Source of the DNA: Methyloligella solikamskensis
GTDB lineage: Bacteria > Pseudomonadota > Alphaproteobacteria > Rhizobiales > Methyloligellaceae
Reading direction: 5' to 3'
Assembly (NCBI RefSeq): GCF_042676065.1
Contig: NZ_JBHTJO010000001.1
Location: 1,612,001-1,676,000 of the forward strand
Length of the DNA stretch: 64,000 bases
Made by a program: the position numbers and the translations under genes. Within the stretch, counting starts at the first letter, position 1, and each line of letters starts with the position of its first letter. The notes beneath the pieces were generated by a model. That model worked only from the letters and a program-made list of their open reading frames with translations. It was not told the origin of the DNA and ran no database searches. Shown piece by piece: positions 35,835 through 44,315 of the stretch.

Positions 35835-38332
35835 ACGCCGTCACGACGCTCACAGCACCGCCTCAGGCCGCGACGCCTATGGGCTGGTGGCGATACGCGC
35901 TGGTTTTCGCCGCGATATTCGGCGCATGTCTGCTCGGCGTGAGCCTCACGCTGACCGAGGGGCGCGTCGCCTCGGTCTGGGTCGCCAACGGATTGCTGGC
36001 GGCGATCCTGCTGCGGTCCTGCGCCGCTGGCCGGCCGTTTTCGGAGCGGGCGGGCATTGCCGGCGTGGGCTTCCTCGGGAACACGGCTGCCAATGTCGCG
36101 CTCGGCGACCCATGGCTGATCACATTTGGGCTGCCGGTCTGCAATCTGATCGAGGTCATGCTCTGCACGTTTCCGTTGCTGGCCCTCCGCGAGCCCCTGG
36201 ATTTTTCCAGGCCGCGGGTCCTGTCAGCGTTCTCGATCGTCTCGCTCACCTTGGCCCCCGCCGTCTCCGGCGTGCTGGCGGCCGGGTGGCTCAGCCTCGT
36301 GGATGGCGCTGACTTCAGAGAAATCTTTTGGATTTGGTACCCGACCGACGCCTTGGGTCTGCTGATCGTCACGCCTATCGTGATGACGGTGCACAGGGCT
36401 GATTTCGAGGCGCTTCTCGCGCCGCGCATGCTCCTGAAGCTCGGCATCGTCCTGGCCGTGATGATGGCCGCACTGGCGCTCGTGTTCTGGCAGAAGAGCT
36501 TTCCGTTCCTCTTCTTCGCTTTTCCGGCGTTGCTCTTCGCGGTCTTCCAGCTTGGATTCCTCGGTGCGGCGATCGGCATCCTGCTGACGGCGGTTGCCGC
36601 CTATATCGCGACCAATAGCGGCTTCGGGCCACTGCTGCTGGCCCATGGCGACATGCGCACGACGCTTGTCATCCTGCAGATTTTCGTGGCGACGACGGCG
36701 CTTGAGAGCCTGGTCGTTGCGGCTATCCTCGATCAGCGCAAGAAGTTGCAGGAGCGTTTTCTCGAGGCGCTCCGGTTCGCTGAGGAATCTGCCCTGTCGT
36801 TGGCGAAGGCTCAGCAGGAGGCCGAAACAGCGCTCGTCGCGGCCAAGAAGGCGAGCGAGGCGAAGACGGATTTCCTGGCCTCGATGAGCCACGAGATCCG
36901 CACGCCGCTCAACTCGATCATCGGCTTCACGGGATTGGTGCTCGATGGTGAGACGATCTCCAACGAGGCGCGCCGGCGTCTGCTGCTGTCTCAGAACGCG
37001 GCTCATTCCCTCGTCACGATCGTCAACGACATCCTCGACTTCTCCAAGATCGAAGCGGGGAAGATCGATATCTCGCCCCGTGCCTTCCCCGTCGCATCTC
37101 TGGCGGACCATATGATTTCCATCGTGCATGGCAGCGCCGAAGGGAAGGATCTCGATCTCAGTCTTGAGATCAGTGACGACGTTCCGTCCTGGCTCTTTGG
37201 CGACGACAAGCGGATCGGCCAGGTGCTTCTGAACCTCCTGAACAACGCCGTGAAGTTCACCGACGAAGGCTCGGTCTCCTTGCGCATCGTCGATGAAGGC
37301 CAGACGGCGTTCGGTGAGAAGATTGGGTTCTACATCAAAGACACCGGCATCGGTATTCCGGAGGACAAGCGGGATCTGCTCTTCCGGCGCTTCTCCCAGG
37401 TGGACAACACCGTGCAGCGGCGCTTCGGTGGGACCGGGCTGGGGCTCGCCATCTGCAAGCGTCTCGTCGATCTGATGGGCGGCGAGATCGGCGTTGAGAG
37501 CGAGGCCGGCGAGGGCTCCACCTTCTGGTTCCGGCTCGTGCTGCCAAAGGCGGAGGCGACTGCACAGCCGACCCTTCCGGAGCGTCGGGTGAAGCTGCGC
37601 CCCTTGGACATCCTGCTGGTGGAAGACCTGCCCATGAACCAGGAGATCGCCGCCGCCTATCTGGAGAAGGAAGGCCACCGGGTTGACCTCGCCGACGACG
37701 GGGCGGATGCGGTCGAGGCGGTCCAGAACAAGCGCTACGACCTGGTGCTGATGGATATCCAGATGCCCGGGATGGACGGCATCACGGCGACGGAGAAGAT
37801 CCGCGAGCTCGGCGGAGCATTCGCCACGCTCCCCATCATCGCCATGACGGCGAATGTCCTTTCCGAGCAGGTCGCGCGGTTCAAGGCGGCCGGCATGAAC
37901 GATCATGTCGGCAAGCCTTTCGCCAAGCCGGATCTGCTGCGGACCATCGAGAAATGGGGGCCGAAACGGCCCCAGCCACAGGAGGAAACGATGGAACCCG
38001 CCAACACCGATGAAGCCGGCAATTTCGACGAACAGACCTTCACCGAGCTCGGCGCCCTGTTGGGCAAGGAACGGTTGGAGAAGCACATCTCGACCTTCGA
38101 GGCGATGCTCGCCGATCTCTACGTCAACGGCGAGGACCACGATTCCCTGGCCAAGGCGGCCCACAAGCTGAAATCCGTGGCCGGCATGCTGGGCTTCATG
38201 CGCGTTTCGGGGCTTGCGAGCGATTTGGAGCAGGCGTGCGAGAGCCCCGAGGCCGTCGATCCGGCACTTGCACGGCTGAAGGAGGCGGGCGATGAGGCCT
38301 CGGAACGTCTGCAGCGCATGCGGGCGGCCTGA
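35831..38332 (+). CDS. MASE1 hybrid sensor histidine kinase with REC and Hpt
   Basis: The 833-residue kinase has an N-terminal multi-pass MASE1 sensor (~20-300), then HisKA with His354 in MSHEIRTPLNSIIGF, HATPase (~455-570; NLLNNAVKFTD, DTGIGIPEDKRD, GGTGLGLAICKRLVDLMGGEIGV), a receiver with Asp642 in LVLMDIQMPGMDG, and an Hpt domain with His778 in AAHKLKSVAGMLG. This gives a complete internal His-Asp-His relay whose last phosphate could reach the receiver of the zinc-ribbon regulator at 31761. It is the last gene of the operon, overlapping the HlyD-like gene by four bases. Confidence 0.92.
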   Translation: MNAVTTLTAPPQAATPMGWWRYALVFAAIFGACLLGVSLTLTEGRVASVWVANGLLAAILLRSCAAGRPFSERAGIAGVGFLGNTAANVALGDPWLITFGLPVCNLIEVMLCTFPLLALREPLDFSRPRVLSAFSIVSLTLAPAVSGVLAAGWLSLVDGADFREIFWIWYPTDALGLLIVTPIVMTVHRADFEALLAPRMLLKLGIVLAVMMAALALVFWQKSFPFLFFAFPALLFAVFQLGFLGAAIGILLTAVAAYIATNSGFGPLLLAHGDMRTTLVILQIFVATTALESLVVAAILDQRKKLQERFLEALRFAEESALSLAKAQQEAETALVAAKKASEAKTDFLASMSHEIRTPLNSIIGFTGLVLDGETISNEARRRLLLSQNAAHSLVTIVNDILDFSKIEAGKIDISPRAFPVASLADHMISIVHGSAEGKDLDLSLEISDDVPSWLFGDDKRIGQVLLNLLNNAVKFTDEGSVSLRIVDEGQTAFGEKIGFYIKDTGIGIPEDKRDLLFRRFSQVDNTVQRRFGGTGLGLAICKRLVDLMGGEIGVESEAGEGSTFWFRLVLPKAEATAQPTLPERRVKLRPLDILLVEDLPMNQEIAAAYLEKEGHRVDLADDGADAVEAVQNKRYDLVLMDIQMPGMDGITATEKIRELGGAFATLPIIAMTANVLSEQVARFKAAGMNDHVGKPFAKPDLLRTIEKWGPKRPQPQEETMEPANTDEAGNFDEQTFTELGALLGKERLEKHISTFEAMLADLYVNGEDHDSLAKAAHKLKSVAGMLGFMRVSGLASDLEQACESPEAVDPALARLKEAGDEASERLQRMRAA

Positions 38333-38494
38333 GGGCGCTTCATCCTGAATTCTGCCGCATCTTCAGGCGATTAATCTCCTTCGCTTGAAAGCCGGTTGCG
38401 TATGGCTTCCGGTGCGGGCTACGATTCTTTCGAATCGGGTGCTTTGCGAGGTTGAGCGCGAAGCGCCATTTGGGATCAGAAATCGAGGGACGCG

Positions 38495-38959
38495 ATGCGG
38501 CGGCTTGCAGCCTTCGCCTTGATTTGCGCGCTCTGGCCTATGCCGGTCATTGCGGCGGACATGGCGGCCGATACGGATGGCGACTCCGAGACCGTTGAGA
38601 CGCCGGAGACGGCCAGTCCGCCTGCTGAGACGGTCGCACCTGAAGACGTGCCCGATGCGGCCAAGGCGCCGGCGGAAAAGCCGACCGCGCCGGCCGATCC
38701 GGAGCCTCAGGAAGATCCGGTGGAGCGGGGCCGAGCCCTCGCGGAAGCCAATTGCGGCCGCTGCCACGCCATCGGCGATAGCGACGAGAGCCCCGAGCCG
38801 AAGGCGCCGCCCTTCCGGGATCTGCACAAGCTTTATCCCGTCGAGTCCCTGGCCGAGAGTCTGGCCGAGGGGATCGTGACGGGCCACCCGGACATGCCGG
38901 CTTTCGAGTTGACCGCGCCGCAGGTGAACGCGCTGATCAGCTATCTGAAGACGTTGTAG
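38495..38959 (+). CDS. Periplasmic monohaem cytochrome c
   Basis: The 154-residue protein has a signal peptide (LAAFALICALWPMPVIAAD), an acidic Ala/Pro/Thr linker of about 50 residues and a class I cytochrome c fold. The haem site is C-G-R-C-H at residues 87-91, the axial Met is probably in HPDMPAFELT, and the C-terminal helix is VNALISYLKTL. The linker may tether the domain away from the membrane. It lies 15 bases before a second small cytochrome, so the pair is co-transcribed; the electron partners are unknown, a PQQ dehydrogenase or terminal oxidase being plausible. Confidence 0.9.
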   Translation: MRRLAAFALICALWPMPVIAADMAADTDGDSETVETPETASPPAETVAPEDVPDAAKAPAEKPTAPADPEPQEDPVERGRALAEANCGRCHAIGDSDESPEPKAPPFRDLHKLYPVESLAESLAEGIVTGHPDMPAFELTAPQVNALISYLKTL

Positions 38960-38973
38960 GAGGGACTAGAGCT

Positions 38974-39333
38974 TTGCGAAATCGATTGAGCGTATCCCTC
39001 TTAATGATTGCTTTGGCTGGACTTGTCTGGTCGGGCGCTGCGTCTGCCGCAGGCATCGCCGTGAGCGGTAAGCAGATCGCGGAGCGATGGTGCTCCACCT
39101 GTCATCTGGTGGGTCCGAAACAGGAGACGGCCGCCGCCGTCGGCACGCCGAGCTTCATGGCGATCTCGAAGAAATACGGCGACAGCGTCGACATGCTGGC
39201 CGGCTTCCTCGCCGACCCGCATCCGCCCATGCCGTCGCTCTCCCTGACGCGCCAGGAGATCAACGATCTCATCGCCTATATCGGCAGCCTGGATAAGGGC
39301 GCCGAGAAGCCCGAGGCGGACGACGCCGAGTAG
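38974..39333 (+). CDS. Periplasmic small cytochrome c
   Basis: The 119-residue protein has a signal peptide (LSVSLLMIALAGLVWSGAASA) and a single C-S-T-C-H haem motif at 40-44. An axial Met probably lies in HPPMPSLSLTRQEINDLIAYIGSL, the usual C-terminal helix region. The start is TTG 38974, preceded by GGAGGG about 12 bases upstream; no better in-frame start precedes the signal. It follows the larger cytochrome c at 15 bases. A mature size near 95 residues fits a soluble electron carrier. Confidence 0.88.
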   Translation: MRNRLSVSLLMIALAGLVWSGAASAAGIAVSGKQIAERWCSTCHLVGPKQETAAAVGTPSFMAISKKYGDSVDMLAGFLADPHPPMPSLSLTRQEINDLIAYIGSLDKGAEKPEADDAE

Positions 39334-39367
39334 GGGCCGTACGGACCCGACGCCGCGAACCTAGCGT

Positions 39368-39616
39368 CTAGTTTCCGTAGCCGCCTTCGACCTCAGACGA
39401 TCCTGGTGTATCGAGATCGGCACCTTCGTACATGTCGCCACCCCTATAGGCCGGCACCTCGTCGCCGGGCTCATTCCCATAGATATTCGGGTCGCGATCG
39501 TCGGCCCACTCGCCCTGATACTCGACTCGGGGCTCGGCCGCCTGGACGAGGGCTGGGGTCATTGCGGCCAGGATGAGCAATCCTCCGGCGAGGGCAAAAT
39601 TCCGTTTGGACGTCAT
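39368..39616 (-). CDS. Small secreted acidic protein of unknown function
   Basis: The 82-residue protein has a signal peptide (FALAGGLLILAAMTPALVQAAE) and a mature part of about 55 residues rich in Gly, Asp, Glu, Pro and Tyr (YQGEWADDRDPNIYGNEPGDEVP). No Cys and no known domain is seen. ATG 39616 follows GAGGAGAAA; a frame to 39649 is less likely. It converges with the second cytochrome c gene. Confidence 0.6.
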   Translation of the reverse strand: MTSKRNFALAGGLLILAAMTPALVQAAEPRVEYQGEWADDRDPNIYGNEPGDEVPAYRGGDMYEGADLDTPGSSEVEGGYGN

Positions 39617-39804
39617 GTGGTTTCTCCTCAGGGTTTCTCCCTCAAGCACCGCTTTGAACCCCAGTAGAGAAATGACCGGGGCCAGGCTGCTGTTCCGCCG
39701 CGCACGCGCCGCTCGACGTATCGTCGCGCCGTGGAGAAGGGGGCGAACCTATCGGCACCTCATGTGTTGGCCCTGTGTACGTTCAAACAGAGGGAGGTGT
39801 CACA

Positions 39805-40092
39805 ATGACCAAGAAGATCTTCCTGAGTGCCATGCTCGCCGCCGGCCTCATGTTCGCTGGCCAGACCGGTCAGGCCGAGGCTGCCATGGCGGCGCCGGGC
39901 CTTACGCAGGCTCCGGTTCAGACCAATGCCGTCCAGAAGGCGGCTTGGCGCTGCGGTCCGCGGCGCTGCGCGTGGGTGCCCGGCTATACGGGCCGCGTGC
40001 CGATGTATGCCCGCCGCTGGGGTCCGCCGCCGCGTCCTGCCTGTGTGTGGGAGCGCGGACTTCTGGGCCGCTGGAAGCTCGATTGCGACTAG
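39805..40092 (+). CDS. Small secreted Arg/Pro-rich protein
   Basis: The 95-residue protein has a signal peptide (LSAMLAAGLMFAGQTGQAEAAM) and a basic mature part with WRCGPRRCAWVPGYTGRVP and RPACVWERGLLGRWKLDCD, containing four Cys. Small alphaproteobacterial secreted proteins with CGPRRC-like motifs are common and uncharacterised. GAGGGAGG lies about eight bases upstream of the ATG. A strong terminator follows, so it is a single-gene unit. Confidence 0.65.
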   Translation: MTKKIFLSAMLAAGLMFAGQTGQAEAAMAAPGLTQAPVQTNAVQKAAWRCGPRRCAWVPGYTGRVPMYARRWGPPPRPACVWERGLLGRWKLDCD

Positions 40093-40122
40093 GTCGCGAT
40101 CGGACTCAAAGCATGAGAAAGA

Positions 40123-40149
40123 GCGTCGGCTCCGGCCGGCGCTTTTGTT
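40123..40149 (+). terminator. Rho-independent terminator
   Basis: GCGTCGGC (40123-40130) pairs with GCCGGCGC (40135-40142; one G-U wobble) around a TCCG loop, and TTTTGTTTT follows. It ends the small Arg/Pro-rich gene, and its T-run almost reaches the stop of the convergent gene at 40154. Confidence 0.85.
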
Positions 40150-40153
40150 TTGC

Positions 40154-40564
40154 CTACTGGCAGATCACCTCTTCGAGGCGGCGGGCCGCCGAGAGGTAGT
40201 CTTCGCCATAGATGGAAGAGTTTGAATCCTCGACCACCTGGATGCCTTTGCGCACGTCGGCGCAGCTCTGGGGGGAATTCGTATCGGCCATCGCCCGGTT
40301 GACGTAGTAGGTGCCGACGAGGTCGTTCTCGACGGGGGCGTCCTCGATCAGGCGGGTGCAGGCATCCATTCGTTCTTGCGGAGGGGTGTCACCGTCGTCA
40401 TCGCGGCACAGCGCCTGATCCTTCTTGCCTTCCTCGATTTCGGCCATGAAGTCCTCGAACGAATAACCGTCGTCCTGAGCCCGGACGAGATCCGGTGCGG
40501 CCGAAGTGCCGAGCGCGGCAAGAGCGCCGAAAACGAGAGACGCAAACAGATATCGCGCGGTCAT
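40154..40564 (-). CDS. Secreted protein of unknown function with helical-repeat features
   Basis: The 136-residue protein has a signal peptide (YLFASLVFGALAALGTSAAPDLVRA) and a helical mature domain. QERMDACTRLIEDAPVENDLVGTYYVNRAMADTN resembles one TPR-like unit (Sel1/TPR style), and four Cys could form disulfides. The function is not recognised. ATG 40564 follows AGGGGGGA; a frame reaching 40690 overlaps cobS and is unlikely. It lies downstream of cobS on the same strand, 109 bases away. Confidence 0.62.
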   Translation of the reverse strand: MTARYLFASLVFGALAALGTSAAPDLVRAQDDGYSFEDFMAEIEEGKKDQALCRDDDGDTPPQERMDACTRLIEDAPVENDLVGTYYVNRAMADTNSPQSCADVRKGIQVVEDSNSSIYGEDYLSAARRLEEVICQ

Positions 40565-40673
40565 GACTTCAATCCCCCCTGAGTTCCCCTTCGATCTCCC
40601 TGGCGAAATCTTATCGCAGCGGGCGGAGCGATTCCATCGATGAGGGAGCGACTGAAGAAGCAACCGCGTTGGC

Positions 40674-41450
40674 TCAGGTCGCGACCGCAACGACGAGGAC
40701 GAGCAGCAGGAGGCTTTCGGTCACCTCGACGCTCGTGCCCAGGCAATCTCCGGTGACGCCGCCGAGGCGAACCTGCCAATAGATCGAGATCGCCGGCACG
40801 ATCAAAAAGGCGAGCAGGAGAGAGGGCGCCAGCCACAGGCTGAAGATGCCGAGGATGATGCCTGCAATGCCCGCCACCTGCCAGTCGATGGACCAGGAGA
40901 AGCGCTCGCCCGTGCCGCTCGCCAGGGGCGGTACCATGAGGCTCCAGATGAGCGGGCCCCACCGCGCCCAGGCGGGCACGAGGATAAGGGCGGGGAGAAA
41001 CTCGGGACCGGTGAGGGCTGCCAGTAGCACCAGCTTGGCCATGAGCTGCAGGACGATGGCGATCACCCCGAAGGCGCCGATATGGGGATCGCGCAGCACC
41101 TCCAGAAAACGCTGGGGCGAGCGGTGGGCCGCTCCCATGGCATCGGCCACGTCGCCCATTCCGTCGAGATGGAGCGCGCCGGTGATCCCGACCCAGAACA
41201 CGAGACCGAAAAGGGCGCCGATCCACGGCGAAAGCTGACCGCCGAGCCAGACGGAAAGGGCGAGCAGCAGGCCGACGATGAGGCCGACCGCGGGAAACCA
41301 GATGGTTGAGCGGGAAAATTCTTCCGGCCGGAAGTCCTCGATGACCGGGACGGGGATGCGGGTGAGGAACTGGCAGGCATGGCGGAAGATGCGCCACTGC
41401 TCTTCGGCCGCCGCGCGCCATTCGTCTTGTCCCTCAGGCCAGTCTACCAT
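40674..41450 (-). CDS. cobS: Adenosylcobinamide-GDP ribazoletransferase
   Basis: CobS joins alpha-ribazole to adenosylcobinamide-GDP, the last step of cobalamin assembly, in the inner membrane. The 258-residue polytopic protein has the family blocks FLTRIPVP near the N terminus and GALHLDGMGDVADAMGA with its acidic metal site, RDPHIGAFGVIAIVLQL, and a C-terminal RLGGVTGDCLGTSVEVTES. It is the third gene of cobT-phosphatase-cobS on the minus strand, 41 bases after the phosphatase. Confidence 0.95.
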   Translation of the reverse strand: MVDWPEGQDEWRAAAEEQWRIFRHACQFLTRIPVPVIEDFRPEEFSRSTIWFPAVGLIVGLLLALSVWLGGQLSPWIGALFGLVFWVGITGALHLDGMGDVADAMGAAHRSPQRFLEVLRDPHIGAFGVIAIVLQLMAKLVLLAALTGPEFLPALILVPAWARWGPLIWSLMVPPLASGTGERFSWSIDWQVAGIAGIILGIFSLWLAPSLLLAFLIVPAISIYWQVRLGGVTGDCLGTSVEVTESLLLLVLVVAVAT

Positions 41451-41491
41451 TGCGCCCCGGCTGTCATGGTTCGGCGATTACGGCTTCCGCG

Positions 41492-42103
41492 TCACGGCTG
41501 CACGATCTCGATCAGTTCGCCCCACATCGTCTCGTCTTCTGTGCGGCCGAAGCGCAGGCTTATCCGTGTGCCATAGGCGATGCGAAGCGTCCAGAGATGG
41601 GCGAAGGGAAGATTGCAGGTGAGTGCCAGGGCGGTGCGGATCGGGCCGCCATGGGTGACGACAAGCGCGGATGGCGCGGCGTCGTCGGACTCAGGGGCCG
41701 TTTCCAGGAGTTCGTCCAGGGCGTTGGCGACTCGGGTTCGCAAAGCGCTCCAGCTTTCGCCGCCCTCGGGCGGGGCCGCATCCTCGTCGCTGTAGAAGGC
41801 ATCGAGCTGGGCAGCGATGGCGGGATCTTCGCGCAGGCCTGAGACCGGCTGGCCATCCCAGGCGCCGAAATCGAGCTCCGCCCAGTTGGAATCGATATGG
41901 GCGGCGAGGCCGCGCTTTGCGGCCAGGCTTTCCGCGGCTTCCCGCGCCCGCAGCAGTGGCGAGCTGACGATCCTGGGCCAGGTACGGCCTTCCGTCTGGG
42001 CTTCGAACTGGCGCCAACCGGTTGGCGAAAGCGGCGGATCGGTCCGGCCCAGCAGGAGGCCCGGCGGCTCCGTGGCCCCATGGCGGATGAGATCGATCAG
42101 CAT
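41492..42103 (-). CDS. Histidine phosphatase, probable alpha-ribazole phosphatase
   Basis: The 203-residue protein has the histidine-phosphatase signature LIRHGATEPPGLLLGRTDPPLS, the second catalytic pattern VSSPLLRAREAA and a C-terminal VVTHGGPIRT. Its place between cobT and cobS makes it the likely CobC-type enzyme that removes phosphate from alpha-ribazole phosphate or adenosylcobalamin phosphate. The start overlaps the end of cobT by seven bases, which fits a coupled operon. The specific substrate rests on context. Confidence 0.87.
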   Translation of the reverse strand: MLIDLIRHGATEPPGLLLGRTDPPLSPTGWRQFEAQTEGRTWPRIVSSPLLRAREAAESLAAKRGLAAHIDSNWAELDFGAWDGQPVSGLREDPAIAAQLDAFYSDEDAAPPEGGESWSALRTRVANALDELLETAPESDDAAPSALVVTHGGPIRTALALTCNLPFAHLWTLRIAYGTRISLRFGRTEDETMWGELIEIVQP

Positions 42104-43155
42104 GGGCCCGAGACGCTCGCTTCGTCGAAGGTGGCCATCCCGGCATGAAGGGCGCAGGCAAGCCGCAGCAGGGGCACCGCGACCGCCGCACCGGAGCCTT
42201 CACCCAGCCGCAGCCGAAGATCGAGCAGAGGCTCGGCGTCCAACGCGTCCAGCACGATCTGATGACCGCGTTCGAAGGACCGATGGGAGAAGATCAGCCA
42301 GTCCCGGCAGGACGGATTGATGCGGACGGCGGCAAGTGCTGCTGCGGTCACGATGAACCCGTCGACAAGCACAGGGATTCGAGCCTGGGCGGCGGCGATC
42401 ATGGCCCCGGCGAGGGCTGCGATCTCAAGCCCGCCGACCGCTTCGAGAACGGCGAGGGGCGGAATGCCGCTCGGCACGAGCCCGTGGCGCTCCAGCGCGT
42501 CGGCGATGATGGAGGCCTTGCGCCTTATGCCGTCATCGTCGAGGCCGGCGCCCGCGCCGACAATCTCCAAGGGCGCCAGGTCGAGGAGTGCGGCGGCGAT
42601 GGCGGCCGCAGCGGTGGTGTTTCCGATGCCCATCTCGCCGAGCACGAGAATATCCGGTGACGCCTTAAGCGCGCGGCCGACCGCACGCTGTCCTGCCGCC
42701 AGGGCATGGGCCAGCTCGTCTGCGGTCAGGGCCGGTTCGGCGGAGAAGTCGCGGGTGCCGGAGCGCGGCTTGTCGGCGACGACGCCTTGGAGATCGGCTT
42801 CGGCCAGCGAGCCCGCATCGACCACTTCGAGGCTTGCGTTCAGCTCCCGCGCCAGGACCGAGATGGCCGCGCCACCTTGGGTAAAGTTCTGCAGCATCTG
42901 CACCGTCACCTCGGACGGGTAGGGGGAGACCCCTTGGGCTGTCACCCCGTGATCGCCGGCGAACAGCACGATGCTGATCTTATCGGCGCGGGGCCGGCCG
43001 GTGTCCTGCAGGCCGGCGAGCCGGATGGCCAGCCGCTCCAGGACGCCGAGGGAGCCAGGCGGCTTGGTGAGGGCGTTCTGACGGTCGGCCGCCTCTCTTT
43101 CTCTTGTCTCCGACGGGCGCGGGCAGGGCGCGCGATACCACTCAGCGTCTGTCAC
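42097..43155 (-). CDS. cobT: Nicotinate-nucleotide--dimethylbenzimidazole phosphoribosyltransferase
   Basis: CobT transfers phosphoribose from nicotinate mononucleotide to dimethylbenzimidazole to make the lower nucleotide loop of cobalamin. Family features are TKPPGSLGVLERLA, VLFAGDHGVTAQGVSPYP, GEMGIGNTTAAAAI, and the C-terminal AVRINPSCRDWLIFSHRS then RLGEGSGAAVAVPLL. GTG 43155 follows AAAGGAAAATCC and gives 352 residues. The open frame extends to 43221 without homology. No cobalamin riboswitch is visible upstream. Confidence 0.95.
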   Translation of the reverse strand: MTDAEWYRAPCPRPSETREREAADRQNALTKPPGSLGVLERLAIRLAGLQDTGRPRADKISIVLFAGDHGVTAQGVSPYPSEVTVQMLQNFTQGGAAISVLARELNASLEVVDAGSLAEADLQGVVADKPRSGTRDFSAEPALTADELAHALAAGQRAVGRALKASPDILVLGEMGIGNTTAAAAIAAALLDLAPLEIVGAGAGLDDDGIRRKASIIADALERHGLVPSGIPPLAVLEAVGGLEIAALAGAMIAAAQARIPVLVDGFIVTAAALAAVRINPSCRDWLIFSHRSFERGHQIVLDALDAEPLLDLRLRLGEGSGAAVAVPLLRLACALHAGMATFDEASVSGPC

Positions 43156-43270
43156 GGATTTTCCTTTGGCCTCCCTCTTTCGTGAGGCCGGAATGGAGGA
43201 CAGGGTGGAGCCTTCCGTCAAGCGGACCGTCGGTCACGCCGCGCGGCAGGTCTGAGAGCTGCCGAAGGAA

Positions 43271-43321
43271 TGGTGCCGGCTGGAGGATTCGAACCCCCGA
43301 TCGGCTGAATACAAATCGGTC
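43271..43321 (-). pseudogene. tRNA-Thr 3'-half remnant, distal attachment-site copy
   Basis: The first 30 bases (43271-43300) match the CCA end, acceptor and T arm of the intact tRNA-Thr at 53383-53412. The next 20 bases are diverged but still read ATACAAATC at the anticodon loop. The 5' half is absent. This is the pattern left when an element integrates at a tRNA 3' end; here it would mark the outer limit of the island. Confidence 0.75.
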
Positions 43322-43357
43322 GACCTGCGTCGTTGCAAATCATGTAAACCTCAGGTG

Positions 43358-44077
43358 ATGGGTAGCTTCACGGAACTGGATTATCGCCCGACCCCGATGG
43401 GGGCCCTGAGCCTGCGCCGACGTCGGCACCCCTCTGCGGATGTCGATATTTACGAGATCAAGCTCGGCGATGAGTTTCTTATGTCGAGCCAGTTCACGGC
43501 CTCGGAGATCGCGCTGGCGCGGCTGGGCCTGAGCGAGCTCGCCGGAGACGGTCTGGATGTCGTCGTGGGCGGCCTCGGTCTCGGTTACACCGCCGAAGCC
43601 GTGCTCGAGGACGATCGGGTCGGGTCGCTCCTCGTGGTCGAGTTCATGGAAGCGGTCATCGAGTGGCATGAAGAAGGGCTTTTGCCGCTAGGCCCTGCAC
43701 TCAGCGCGGACCCACGCGCTCGCATGGTATGCGGGGATTTCTTTGGTCTGGCGGCCAATGCCGACGGCTTCGATCCCAAAGAGCCAGGCCGGCGGTTCGA
43801 TGCAATCCTGCTGGACATCGACCATGCGCCCGATGCCCATCTCGCGCCCGCCCACGCTCAGTTCTACACCGCGGAGGGCTTTGAAGGGCTCAAGCGGCAT
43901 TTGAAGCCGGGCGGCGTTTTCGGTCTCTGGTCGAACGCTCCGCCCGCGGAAGACTTCGTTCAACACCTAGCATCGGTATTTTGCCGGGCCCGTGCCGAAC
44001 CGGTGACGTTTCACAATCCGCTGCAGGATCGCGACTTCACGCAGACCGTCTATCTCGCTCGCGCATCGGAGGCGTGA
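43358..44077 (+). CDS. Spermidine-synthase-like class I methyltransferase-fold protein
   Basis: The 239-residue protein has a nucleotide-binding Rossmann motif VVVGGLGLGYTAEAVLED followed by VEFMEAVIEWH, then DAILLDIDHAP and LKPGGVFGLWSNAPP. That set resembles polyamine aminopropyltransferase (SpeE) relatives, some of which are plain SAM methyltransferases. The reaction is not resolved. GTG 43355 and ATG 43358 are equally placed, with CAGG just upstream. It is the only gene between two tRNA-Thr remnants, so it is cargo of a small integration unit or a gene captured by it. Confidence 0.75.
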   Translation: MGSFTELDYRPTPMGALSLRRRRHPSADVDIYEIKLGDEFLMSSQFTASEIALARLGLSELAGDGLDVVVGGLGLGYTAEAVLEDDRVGSLLVVEFMEAVIEWHEEGLLPLGPALSADPRARMVCGDFFGLAANADGFDPKEPGRRFDAILLDIDHAPDAHLAPAHAQFYTAEGFEGLKRHLKPGGVFGLWSNAPPAEDFVQHLASVFCRARAEPVTFHNPLQDRDFTQTVYLARASEA

Positions 44078-44125
44078 GGGCGCGCCAACAGGCGATTGGT
44101 CCGCTGTGCGGGGATGGCAGGGAAG

Positions 44126-44172
44126 TGGTGCCGGCTAGAGGATTCGAACCCCCGACCTACTGATTACAAATC
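44126..44172 (-). pseudogene. tRNA-Thr 3'-half remnant, proximal attachment-site copy
   Basis: This 47-base segment matches the intact tRNA-Thr (53383-53429) from the CCA end through the anticodon loop (GATTACAAATC), with one substitution in the acceptor/T-arm junction. Homology stops at the anticodon stem. The core from anticodon loop to CCA is typical of crossover sites used by tyrosine integrases. Confidence 0.85.
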
Positions 44173-44232
44173 GGCTACTCGGCAAACCCGAGATCAAATC
44201 AGGCCCATCTCGTGGAACTTCGCCTCGATGAT

Positions 44233-44315
44233 GGCCCGATCGAACGGGCCAAAGCGCCCAAGGAGCCAGGCGCCCTGTTTATGTGGCCCTGTAGTCGGAA
44301 AGGAACTCCCCATCC
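44233..44315 (-). repeat. Dispersed imperfect repeat, copy A, with hairpin
   Basis: A 26-base core (44250-44275) starting CAAAGCGCCCAAGGAGCCAG matches copy B at 44958-44983 with one mismatch; similarity continues weakly through GTGGCC and AGGAACTCCCCATC. Read on the minus strand, the core is followed by a hairpin GGCCCG-loop-CGGGCC (44233-44250). No T-run follows. It could be a non-coding RNA remnant or a conserved leader peptide (frame with PGSLGAL). Confidence 0.5.

Noticed and set aside
36224..38164. 646-codon minus-strand frame across the hybrid kinase
   Set aside because: Antisense shadow of a GC-rich gene with clear kinase motifs; no family and no Shine-Dalgarno.
43156..43270. Possible cobalamin riboswitch upstream of cobT
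   Set aside because: The region lacks the conserved B12-box core and is too short before the tRNA remnant.
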